In this document: positions 1-5,851 of the stretch, one piece after another
Layout: each line of letters begins with the position of its first letter
Numbering within the stretch: position 1 is the first letter of the stretch
From: an uncultured beta proteobacterium
GTDB taxonomy: Bacteria; Pseudomonadota; Gammaproteobacteria; Burkholderiales; Burkholderiaceae
Assembly (NCBI GenBank): GCA_903938955.1
Contig: CAJAFJ010000356.1
Coordinates: 1 to 6,175 of the forward strand
DNA: 6,175 nucleotides
Direction of reading: 5' to 3'
The notes under the pieces: generated by a model
What the model saw: only the letters and a program-made list of their open reading frames with translations
Told to the model about the DNA's origin: nothing
Databases searched by the model: none
Program-made: the position numbers and the translations under genes

Positions 1-1300
1 ATTCGATGACGCCGTTGCGATCGGTGATCACAATCATGTTGGCAGCGGCATCCAGCGCGGCCTGTTGCAGGCGAATGCGTGCTTCGCTTTCCACTTTCTC
101 GCTCATATCCTGAAAAGACACCAGTGAGCCGACCATTTTGCCGTGCCGCATCAATGGTTTGGAGCGGAACGACACCGGAATGAAGTGCCCTTCGCGGTCT
201 ATAAAGTGCTCTTCCCCATCAAGCGAGGCGCCTTCCTCCAGCACCGCAATCAGCGGGCATTGCGCGCGGGGAAAGTGTTGGCCGCCTGGACGGCTGTGAT
301 GGATCGCCTGATGGGCCTGCTGCCCCACCAGTTCGCTGGCCGACCAGCCGAGAATTCGCTCGCTGGCCGCGTTGATGAAGGTGATGTTGCCTGCCATGTC
401 GGTGGCGTAAACGCCATCGCTCAAGGTGTCGAGCATGGTGGCACTTTGCTCGCGCTGGCCCTCGGTTTCATCGCGCGCGATGCGTGCTTCGCCCAGCGCG
501 GTCGTCAGCCGGCGCATGAACAAGGTTCCGGCAATGCCCCCGAGTACAACGACAAGCGCGATCAGCCCGGTTTCGATCTGCTTGAGTCGGTCGCGCCGGA
601 TCTGCAACTCGGCTTCAAGTGCGCGCAGGCGCTGGTCGCCTTCGATGAACAAGCGGTTGGCATTTTCATCCAGGCGTTCAAAGCTGGGCGGTACCTGCTT
701 GAGCAAGACGGCAATTTCATCTTCGACGAGAAAGAAGTTTTTCTTGTCTTCTAGCTCCAGCGTTTGCCAGCGCCGGGCCAGCAGCTGCGCCAGCGTGCTG
801 ACCAGATCGCGAATCTGACCCAGCTGGGGCCCGATCTCGATCACTTCCATCACATGCCGGGCCGAGTTGTCGCCGGGCTGGTAGGTGGCTTCGCGCACCA
901 GTTCGTCCTGACCGCCAAGGTTGAGCCGTAGCTGCCGTCGGGCCGTACCGCCGGTCGCCAGCACTTCCAGATCGTGCGTGAGCTTGTCCTGTTGCAGCAG
1001 GAACGCCTTGTTGATGCGGTCAAATCCGGCCGCATTCTGGATGCTGGCCATGCGATAGATGTCTTTTTCGATGCCCTGAATACCCCGCACGATTTCTTCA
1101 CCGACAAACAGGCGCGCCCGTTCGTTGGCACCCCGCGCGCGCAGTTCATCTTCCAGGTCGGTGAAAAACCCGCGCAAACCGAACACCAGCAACACGCAGA
1201 TCAGAAAAATGCCGACCAGCCAGCGCAGCGAAATGTCGACTTGCGCGGTGGCGCCCTGGGTCAACGGTTTGACCCGGTCTGGCGGCGTGGGCGTCAGCAT
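1..1300 (-). CDS. Membrane-bound PAS-domain sensor protein (partial, 3' end outside window)
   Basis: This frame stays open for 433 codons from ATG at 1300 to the window edge. The N-terminus is cytoplasmic (about 26 residues). TM1 is at about 27-46 (WLVGIFLICVLLVFGL), a probable periplasmic, mostly helical domain spans about 47-243, and TM2 is at about 245-262 (LIALVVVLGGIAGTLF). A short charged linker follows without an obvious HAMP. A PAS domain occupies about 285-400 (TLSDGVYATDMAGNITFIN, then LGWSASELVG and a CP-containing loop, ending VSFQDMSEK). A second PAS begins at about 413 (AALDAAANMIVITDRNGVIE). The output domain is off-window; a GGDEF/EAL or histidine kinase module is usual for this architecture, but none is seen. 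The start lies 4 nt after the stop of the binding-protein gene, with no clear Shine-Dalgarno, so translational coupling is likely. This spacing suggests the periplasmic domain reads the neighbouring binding protein, as in LuxP-LuxQ or TorT-TorS. The sensor role is well supported; ligand and output are unknown. Confidence 0.88.
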   Translation of the reverse strand, partial: MLTPTPPDRVKPLTQGATAQVDISLRWLVGIFLICVLLVFGLRGFFTDLEDELRARGANERARLFVGEEIVRGIQGIEKDIYRMASIQNAAGFDRINKAFLLQQDKLTHDLEVLATGGTARRQLRLNLGGQDELVREATYQPGDNSARHVMEVIEIGPQLGQIRDLVSTLAQLLARRWQTLELEDKKNFFLVEDEIAVLLKQVPPSFERLDENANRLFIEGDQRLRALEAELQIRRDRLKQIETGLIALVVVLGGIAGTLFMRRLTTALGEARIARDETEGQREQSATMLDTLSDGVYATDMAGNITFINAASERILGWSASELVGQQAHQAIHHSRPGGQHFPRAQCPLIAVLEEGASLDGEEHFIDREGHFIPVSFRSKPLMRHGKMVGSLVSFQDMSEKVESEARIRLQQAALDAAANMIVITDRNGVIE

Positions 1301-1304
1301 CAGC

Positions 1305-2090
1305 TTAGCGCTTGGTCAAGGTTTTGTTGTCCAGGAAACCGTGTTTGCGGAAGATCGCCTGGCCTTCATCGCTGGCGCTCAGGGCCATGAAGCGGTGTGC
1401 CAGGTCGGGGTGTTTGGAGCTGCGAAGCTGGCTCAGTTCCAGCGCCTGGGGCGTGGCCAGTTTCGGGTCCAGGTCAATCACATCAACGGCCGCCGCGTTG
1501 TCGGTGAAGTAGCCCACCGCACGCCAGTTCATGGTCAGGTCGGCTTCTTTTTTCTTCAACGCCAACACCAGACTGCGCGAATCGGGGGCGAGAAAGGACG
1601 CTGCCTTGACCACTTTGGTGTAAATCCCCAAGCCATCCAGCACCTCTTTGGACTCCTTGCCGACACTGCCGGAAGCAGCGTTGCCCAAAATCATGACCAC
1701 ATCTTTGCGCAACAACTCACGGGGGTCCGACTTAACCTGTTTGGGGTTGCCTTTTTGCACCATCAGCGCCATCTGGTTGTAGCCCACGGTGACGAATTCG
1801 CCGAGCAGGCCTTCTTTGAAATGTTGACTGCGAAACGACGGTTCTCCCGGCAGATACCAGTCACCCGTATCGCTTTTTTTTGCCGACTGGTACAAGTCTT
1901 CTGAACCCCCTTGGGCGATGGCGACCTTGACGTTTTCGCGTTTCTCGAAAAGTTGCGCGATCTCCGTCATGGGGCGCACCATCGTGATGCCGCAGTACAG
2001 CAGCATTTCAGGTTTGGTGTTTTGCGCGATGGCGGGGCCCGCTAAACCGAGGGCAAGAAGGGCAACACTGTTAAAAACTCGACGGAACAT
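1305..2090 (-). CDS. ModA-like periplasmic substrate-binding protein, orphan (no ABC permease/ATPase nearby)
   Basis: The product is a 261-aa secreted protein. It has a Sec signal peptide (MFRR, hydrophobic stretch 9-18, cleavage after AIA at residue 22). The mature part resembles type-2 periplasmic binding proteins of the ModA/WtpA-like kind: YCGITMVRPM (32-41), LFEK (47-50), AQGGSEDLY (59-67), GDWYLPGE (76-83), a YNQMALMVQKGNP hinge strand (104-116), then LGNAASGSVGKES (135-147) and ADLTMNW (183-189). Relatives bind molybdate, tungstate or other anions for ABC import, but no permease or ATPase is present here. The residue after YCG is not the Ser of canonical ModA, so the ligand is uncertain. 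The start at 2090 is preferred over the upstream ATG at 2126 because AAGGAAG sits 5 nt before it and the signal peptide begins there. The gene is directly followed by the membrane sensor (4-nt gap) and preceded by chrA2 (45-nt gap), which suggests it presents a ligand to the sensor rather than feeding a transporter. Confidence 0.85.
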   Translation of the reverse strand: MFRRVFNSVALLALGLAGPAIAQNTKPEMLLYCGITMVRPMTEIAQLFEKRENVKVAIAQGGSEDLYQSAKKSDTGDWYLPGEPSFRSQHFKEGLLGEFVTVGYNQMALMVQKGNPKQVKSDPRELLRKDVVMILGNAASGSVGKESKEVLDGLGIYTKVVKAASFLAPDSRSLVLALKKKEADLTMNWRAVGYFTDNAAAVDVIDLDPKLATPQALELSQLRSSKHPDLAHRFMALSASDEGQAIFRKHGFLDNKTLTKR

Positions 2091-2095
2091 AACAA

Positions 2096-2102
2096 CTTCC
2101 TT
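2096..2102 (-). promoter_or_regulatory. Ribosome binding site of the ModA-like binding protein
   Basis: On the minus strand AAGGAAG lies 5 nt before ATG 2090. It places the start at the signal-peptide Met rather than 12 codons upstream. Confidence 0.75.
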
Positions 2103-2135
2103 GGGATTAACCCTCATTATCACCAAACAAAAACC

Positions 2136-2726
2136 TCAAACCCAGCCAATCCAGCCCAGCACGCCCCCCGCGCCCAGCAACCACAATAAATGCAGTCGGG
2201 TGCGCCAAACCAGCAGTGCCGACATACCGGAGAGCAGCCACAAAGGCACCTGATTGACCCCACCGCCATGGCTGGTGGCCAGAATCCAGCCAGTGGCCAG
2301 CAGCAGCGCAATCACCACCGGCGCCATGCCTTGCTTGAAGGCCCGCACGGCGCGTAACTCCCGGTTTTGGTGGCCCCAGCGCGCGGCAGCAAAGGTCAGC
2401 GTGGTGCTGGGCAGCAGGATGCCGACCATGGCGATAGCGACGCCCAACAAGCCGTAGGCCCAGGGCGCACCACCGGCCCCCGCACCGGCATTCAGGCCCA
2501 CATGCCAGCCCAGTAACGCAATAAACAACACGTTCGGCCCCGGTGCGGCTTGGGCCAAGGCAATCGATGAGGTGAATTGACTGTCACTGAGCCAGTGCTG
2601 CTCATGCACCAGATAGCGCTGCATGTCTGGCGCCGTGGTGATGGCGCCGCCAATGGCCAGCAGGGAGAGCGATAAAAAATGAGTCAACAGCGCCAGCCAG
2701 TCGGCAACACTCAAGTGAATGGTCAT
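2136..2726 (-). CDS. chrA: Chromate transporter, short-chain CHR subunit 2
   Basis: This is a 196-aa polytopic membrane protein of the CHR (chromate ion transporter) family in its short-chain, single-domain form. Such proteins normally work in pairs, each with one CHR domain of about 170-200 aa, and are thought to export chromate (CrO4 2-) using the proton-motive force. Visible hallmarks are an N-terminal amphipathic/TM segment with LLAIGGAITTAPDMQRYLV (22-40), HWLSDSQF (44-51), and the signature AQAAPGPNVLF (58-68). TM helices follow at about 88-107, 135-151 and 160-195. The start at 2726 is chosen because AGGAG lies 8 nt upstream and the ATG overlaps the stop of chrA1 as ATGA; the longer frame opening at 2876 would read through chrA1 and lacks CHR similarity. 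The two genes are almost certainly translationally coupled. Whether chromate, sulphate or another anion is the real substrate cannot be told from the sequence. Confidence 0.88.
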   Translation of the reverse strand: MTIHLSVADWLALLTHFLSLSLLAIGGAITTAPDMQRYLVHEQHWLSDSQFTSSIALAQAAPGPNVLFIALLGWHVGLNAGAGAGGAPWAYGLLGVAIAMVGILLPSTTLTFAAARWGHQNRELRAVRAFKQGMAPVVIALLLATGWILATSHGGGVNQVPLWLLSGMSALLVWRTRLHLLWLLGAGGVLGWIGWV

Positions 2727-3361
2727 GGCGTGGGCTCCTGATCCTGAAGTTGAACCCTGCCCAGTTGCCGGTAAGCCCAGCCGCAGGCAAGCACGCCCAG
2801 GCCCAGCAGCACCCACACCAAAGGCACGCGCAACAGGGCGATGGCGACAAAAGTCAGGGCGGCCAGCACAAGGCACACCAGCGATCCCATGACATTGGTT
2901 GTTAAAGCGGTCAGCAGCTTGAGCCCGGTGGCGGCAATCATGCCGGCGGCCACCGCGCCCATGCCACGCAAGGCACCCTGAATGCCTGGTGAATCAGACA
3001 CGCCCGCAAACAGGACGGCCAGCGCCATCACGATCAGCAGCGGAAACGTCAACATGCCCGCCAGTGCGGCCAGTGCGCCGCGCATGCCAAAGTAGCGGTC
3101 GCCGATCATCAGCGACAAGTTGACGACATTGGGGCCCGGCAGAATTTGCGCCACCGCCCAGTCTTCCAGAAACTCTTCTCGGGTCAGCCACTGTTTTTTT
3201 TCGACCAACTCGCGCTGCACGATGGCGACCACACCGCCAAAACCTTGCAAGGCCAGTTTTGTAAAGGACCAGAACAGGTCGCTGGACGAGGCGGGCAGGG
3301 GGTGCATGATGACCGTCGGGATGGGCGGCTCTTCTAATGTCGGTACTTCAGGATTCGTCAT
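2723..3361 (-). CDS. chrA: Chromate transporter, short-chain CHR subunit 1
   Basis: This is a 212-aa membrane protein, the first half of a split CHR-family transporter. An acidic and proline-rich cytoplasmic N-terminus (1-25) precedes FWSFTKLALQGFGGVVAIVQRELV (30-53), which carries the family GFGG motif. Then come KKQWLTREEFLEDWAVAQILPGPNVVNLSLMIGDRYFG (55-92), containing the CHR signature PGPN at 75-78, and hydrophobic segments at about 95-120, 135-152, 157-177 and 178-194. Length and motif order fit the N-type member of a short-chain CHR pair. Its product probably assembles with the following CHR protein, whose ATG overlaps this stop codon by 4 nt. No Shine-Dalgarno is visible before the ATG at 3361, and a -10-like TGTGATAAT ends only 6 nt upstream, so the message may be leaderless. 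A downstream start at codon 19 is possible but also lacks a Shine-Dalgarno. No chrB-type regulator is visible in the window. Confidence 0.88.
   Translation of the reverse strand: MTNPEVPTLEEPPIPTVIMHPLPASSSDLFWSFTKLALQGFGGVVAIVQRELVEKKQWLTREEFLEDWAVAQILPGPNVVNLSLMIGDRYFGMRGALAALAGMLTFPLLIVMALAVLFAGVSDSPGIQGALRGMGAVAAGMIAATGLKLLTALTTNVMGSLVCLVLAALTFVAIALLRVPLVWVLLGLGVLACGWAYRQLGRVQLQDQEPTP
2735..2739 (-). promoter_or_regulatory. Ribosome binding site of the second CHR gene
   Basis: AGGAG on the minus strand lies 8 nt before ATG 2726, inside the end of the first CHR gene. It supports the short start with the ATGA overlap. Confidence 0.7.
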
Positions 3362-3367
3362 TCAACA

Positions 3368-3376
3368 ATTATCACA
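3368..3376 (-). promoter_or_regulatory. Putative extended -10 of the chr operon promoter
   Basis: The minus strand reads TGTGATAAT, an extended -10 (TGn plus GATAAT). No good -35 is visible 16-18 bp upstream, where GCCGAC is found. Transcription starting about 7 nt downstream would fall on or beside the A of the chrA1 ATG (3361), implying a leaderless mRNA. This agrees with the lack of a Shine-Dalgarno. Confidence 0.4.
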
Positions 3377-3383
3377 GTGGCAC

Positions 3384-3397
3384 CGCCGTTGTCGGCG
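3384..3397. repeat. Inverted repeat CGCCG-TTGT-CGGCG in the divergent intergenic region
   Basis: A perfect 5-bp dyad with a 4-nt centre lies where the -35 of the chr promoter would be. It could be a regulator's operator or a short hairpin; GC-rich dyads of this size also occur by chance. Confidence 0.35.
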
Positions 3398-3419
3398 ACC
3401 GGCCAGACCATGAGGTGCT

Positions 3420-3437
3420 GCAAAAGAGGTATTTTGC
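3420..3437. repeat. Inverted repeat GCAAAA-N6-TTTTGC upstream of the TPR/ATP-grasp gene
   Basis: A 6-bp perfect dyad with a 6-nt centre (18 bp in all, about one and a half helix turns) covers the -35 position relative to TAAAAT at 3444. Size and place fit an operator for a dimeric regulator. No regulator gene is visible in the window. Confidence 0.4.
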
Positions 3438-3443
3438 GGGGGC

Positions 3444-3449
3444 TAAAAT
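3444..3449 (+). promoter_or_regulatory. Putative -10 box of the TPR/ATP-grasp-serC operon
   Basis: TAAAAT ends 11 nt before ATG 3461, so initiation would fall at about 3455-3461 and leave a leader of 0-6 nt. No Shine-Dalgarno is present before the ATG. No TTGACA-like -35 is recognisable at the usual distance; that position is covered by a GCAAAA/TTTTGC dyad, so an activator or repressor may act here. Supported only by sequence likeness. Confidence 0.3.
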
Positions 3450-3460
3450 AATTTCACTCT

Positions 3461-4702
3461 ATGACCAACACGACCCCCCATCCTTCTAGCCAGGCTGACA
3501 CGGCTTACCTCGGGCTTGCGCCCTTTCTTCGGATGAGCATTGCGGGCCTTGACATGCAAGGTCTCGGCCAGACCATGCTGGCCCAAACGAACGACCAGTC
3601 TGACGATGCCAATCTCTGGATGAATTTGTCCATTCTCATGCAGTGCCTGGGCCAGCGCGACATGGGTTTGGTCTTGCAGCAGCAAGCGCTGGCATTACAG
3701 CGCACCTACCATCTTCCGGCATCGGTTCAGCCCGCCAGATGCCGCCTGCTGATGCTCATGCAGGCGGGCGATCTGGCAGCCAATACGCCGCTGGAGTGCC
3801 TGCTTGAAAACAGCGATATCGATCTGGATTTGTATTACGTCACCCCGGGCGACCCCCTGGCCTTGCCCCTGCCGGAGCACGACGTGCTGATGGTGGCGAT
3901 GAGCGAGTCTGATGACAATCACGAGCTGTTGCGCACCCTGGAACAACGGCTGTGTGATTGGCCCAAACCGGTCATTAACGCAGCCCAACATCTACCGGCG
4001 GTTGGGCGTGATGTGGCGAGTGCGCTGTTGCAAACGGCACCCGGCGTGCTCATGCCACCCACTTTGCGCAGTTCGCGGGCTGAATTGCACGCCATTGCGA
4101 CCGGTGTGGCCCGCTTGCCCGAGTTGTTTGACGGCTGTGATTTTCCGATTATTTTGCGTCCGGTCGGCTCTCAAGCCGGTCGTGATCTTGAGAAAATCAC
4201 CGGTCCTGATGACGTGGCCAGCTACCTGTCACGCGTCGATGCTGACGCTATTTACGTGTCGCGCTTTATTGATTACAGCGGCGCTGACGGTTATTTCCGA
4301 AAAATCAGGGTGGCGCTGATTGATGGCGCGCCATTCGTTTGTCACATGGCGGTTTCATCCAATTGGATGGTGCATTACGTCAATGCCGGCATGTACGAAG
4401 AAGCCTGGAAGCGCGAAGAAGAATTGGCGTTTATGGATGATTTCCCCCACTTTGTGGCGCAGCACCAGGCCGCGCTGGAAGCCATCTACCAGCGTACCCA
4501 GCTTGACTATGTGTGCATCGATTGCGCGCAAACCCCTGATGGAGAACTGCTGGTGTTTGAAATTGACCATGCCATGGTTGTGCATGCCATGGACCTGGAA
4601 ACGCAGTTCCCCTACAAGCAAGTGCACATGCTGAAGGTGAAAAATGCGTTTCGGGACTACCTCTTTCGCCTCTGCGCGGCACAACCCTTGAAAGACCGAT
4701 GA
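3461..4702 (+). CDS. TPR-like / ATP-grasp-like fusion protein of unknown substrate
   Basis: This is a 413-aa protein, probably cytoplasmic (no signal peptide or TM). Residues about 35-85 look like one or two TPR helices (ANLWMNLSILMQCLGQRDMGLVLQQQALAL). A middle region (about 100-190) contains DLAANTPLECLLENSDIDLDLYYV and a WPKPVINAAQ segment like the pre-grasp domain of ATP-grasp ligases. The C-terminal part has ATP-grasp-like landmarks: FPIILRPVGSQAG (228-240), a YVSRFIDY strand (265-272), FRKIRVALIDG (279-289), and IDC with D354 followed 13 residues later by FEIDH (366-370). That last pair resembles the metal-binding D...E-x-N of ATP-grasp enzymes, with Asp replacing Asn. I recall similar proteins annotated only as TPR or hypothetical proteins; no function is established to my knowledge. 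ATP-grasp members usually ligate a carboxylate to an amine or thiol through an acyl-phosphate. The gene overlaps the serC homologue by ATGA. No Shine-Dalgarno precedes the ATG. The call is firm as a gene, moderate as ATP-grasp. Confidence 0.8.
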   Translation: MTNTTPHPSSQADTAYLGLAPFLRMSIAGLDMQGLGQTMLAQTNDQSDDANLWMNLSILMQCLGQRDMGLVLQQQALALQRTYHLPASVQPARCRLLMLMQAGDLAANTPLECLLENSDIDLDLYYVTPGDPLALPLPEHDVLMVAMSESDDNHELLRTLEQRLCDWPKPVINAAQHLPAVGRDVASALLQTAPGVLMPPTLRSSRAELHAIATGVARLPELFDGCDFPIILRPVGSQAGRDLEKITGPDDVASYLSRVDADAIYVSRFIDYSGADGYFRKIRVALIDGAPFVCHMAVSSNWMVHYVNAGMYEEAWKREEELAFMDDFPHFVAQHQAALEAIYQRTQLDYVCIDCAQTPDGELLVFEIDHAMVVHAMDLETQFPYKQVHMLKVKNAFRDYLFRLCAAQPLKDR

Positions 4703-5799
4703 ATCCACTCAACAGCCTGAATTTTTCCGGTGGCCCCGGTGTCTTGCCTGAGAGCGTGTTGCGACAGGTGCAGGAATCCATGCTGGCCGTACCCGGCGTG
4801 GGCTTGTCGGTGCTGGGGATCAGCCACCGCTCCGACTGGTTTGCATCGGTTGTTGCCGAGGTCGAAAGCAATATCAAAACTCTGCTGGGTCTGTCTGAAA
4901 ATTACCATGTGTTGCTGCTCCAGGGGGGGGCTACTCAACAGTTTTCGATGGTGCCCATGACCCTGCTGCGTGGCAAAAAGCATCCGGCGCAATACCTGCA
5001 CACCGGTTACTGGAGCGGCAAGGCCTTGCCAGAGGCGGCGCGCGAAGGCCCGATGAGCGTGGCCTGGAGCGGTGAGGCGTGCGGTTTCAAGCGCCTGCCG
5101 CAGGATGATGAGTTGGCTTTTTCTGCAGATGCGCCCTACATCCACTATGTGTCGAATGAAACGGTGGAAGGGCTCCAGTTCCACCGGGTGCTGGGCCGCG
5201 AGGATGTGCCCCGTGTCTGCGATATGTCCTCCGATTTTTTGTCCCGGCCTTGTGAGGCCGAGCGCTTTTCGCTGATTTACGCCCACGCGCAGAAAAATAT
5301 CGGACCCGCCGGCGTCACGGTGGTGCTGGTGCGCGATGAGTTACTGGAGGGCGCGCCCACTGATTTGCCCGGTTTTCTGGACTATCGCCAGCAAATCCAG
5401 GCCCATTCCAACCTCAACACGCCGCCTGTTTTTGCCATTTATGTGATTTTGCTGGTCACCCGCTGGCTGCTCAACGACATTGGCGGCGTCGCGCAGATGG
5501 ACCAGATCAACCGCAGCAAAGCGGCCTTGTTGTACCGCCAAATTGACAGCAGTGATGGTTTTTACCGGGGGCGGGCTGACGTGCAGGATCGTTCCCTGAT
5601 GAATGTGGCCTTCAATTTGGCAACCCCAGAGCTGGAGAGAAAATTTTTGGCGGAGGCGTTGGCAGCCGGTTTTTCGGGTCTGGGCGGGCATCGCGCCATT
5701 GGCGGGGTGCGGGCTTCTATTTACAACGCATTGACGCGCACGACGGTCGAAAAATTGTTGGAGTTCATGGAAGATTTTCAGCGTTCCCAGCGCGGTTGA
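4699..5799 (+). CDS. serC: Phosphoserine aminotransferase-type PLP enzyme (SerC homologue)
   Basis: The 366-aa product matches SerC over its full length (E. coli SerC is 362 aa), a class V fold-type I PLP enzyme. SerC converts 3-phosphohydroxypyruvate plus glutamate to O-phosphoserine plus 2-oxoglutarate, and in some bacteria also acts in the PdxB route to vitamin B6. Landmarks: NFSGGPGVLP (8-17); SVLGISHR (37-44) with the phosphate-contacting His-Arg; LLQGGATQQF (73-82), which cradles PLP; TGYW (102-105), whose Trp stacks on the ring; HYVSNETVEG (149-158); CDMSSDFLSR (174-183) with the Asp that binds the pyridine N; AHAQKNIGPAG (195-205) with Schiff-base Lys199; and GGHRAIGGVRASIYNA (329-344). 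All catalytic and phosphate-binding residues seem intact. The ATG overlaps the stop of the upstream TPR/ATP-grasp gene by 4 nt, an unusual partner, since beta-proteobacterial serC commonly lies near gyrA/pheA/aroA. This could therefore be the housekeeping serC or a paralogue serving the ATP-grasp gene. Confidence 0.88.
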   Translation: MNPLNSLNFSGGPGVLPESVLRQVQESMLAVPGVGLSVLGISHRSDWFASVVAEVESNIKTLLGLSENYHVLLLQGGATQQFSMVPMTLLRGKKHPAQYLHTGYWSGKALPEAAREGPMSVAWSGEACGFKRLPQDDELAFSADAPYIHYVSNETVEGLQFHRVLGREDVPRVCDMSSDFLSRPCEAERFSLIYAHAQKNIGPAGVTVVLVRDELLEGAPTDLPGFLDYRQQIQAHSNLNTPPVFAIYVILLVTRWLLNDIGGVAQMDQINRSKAALLYRQIDSSDGFYRGRADVQDRSLMNVAFNLATPELERKFLAEALAAGFSGLGGHRAIGGVRASIYNALTRTTVEKLLEFMEDFQRSQRG

Positions 5800-5802
5800 T
5801 CG

Positions 5803-5821
5803 GGCTCAATTTAAGGCTCAA
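5803..5821 (+). repeat. Tandem GGCTCAA repeats at the FliA -35 region
   Basis: GGCTCAA occurs at 5803-5809 and again at 5815-5821, 12 bp apart, each followed by a similar tail (TTTAA and GTTTC). The second copy forms part of the sigma-28 -35 element; the first is a -35-like duplicate without a matching -10 at the right distance. It may be a decoy, an activator site or chance. Confidence 0.4.
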
Positions 5822-5844
5822 GTTTCATTAAGATCGGCCGAAAA
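5818..5844 (+). promoter_or_regulatory. Sigma-28 (FliA) flagellar class III promoter
   Basis: TCAAGTTT (5818-5825), an 11-nt spacer, and GCCGAAAA (5837-5844) match the FliA consensus TAAAGTTT-N11-GCCGATAA at all but two or three positions, with exact spacing. The TCAAGTTT form of the -35 is common in beta-proteobacteria. Transcription should start near 5850-5853, giving a flaG leader of about 100 nt. The promoter lies 19 nt after the serC-like stop, so flaG is transcribed as a late flagellar gene independently of the metabolic operon, although some read-through from serC is possible because no terminator is seen. Confidence 0.88.
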
Positions 5845-5851
5845 CATTTAC

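Noticed and set aside
143..754. 203-codon plus-strand open frame
   Set aside because: It is antisense to the sensor gene, whose frame carries coherent TM and PAS motifs. The antisense translation shows no family features and is a GC-driven shadow.
1125..1904. 259-codon plus-strand open frame
   Set aside because: It crosses antisense through both the sensor start and the binding protein, and its protein has no recognisable motif.
2116..2121. GATAAT on the minus strand as a separate promoter for the binding-protein gene
   Set aside because: No -35 lies at a proper distance (TTGAGG is only 12 bp away, TGGGTT at 17 bp is poor). It remains possible but is too weak to annotate.
2091..2126. Upstream ATG giving the binding protein 12 extra residues
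   Set aside because: It would put MVIMRVNPKEVV before a normal signal peptide, and the good Shine-Dalgarno serves ATG 2090.
2727..2876. N-terminal extension of the second CHR protein by 50 residues
   Set aside because: It overlaps the first CHR gene in another frame, has no CHR likeness, and ATG 2726 has AGGAG and the ATGA overlap.
4657..5286. 209-codon minus-strand open frame
   Set aside because: It is antisense to the serC homologue, whose catalytic motifs are complete in the plus-strand frame.
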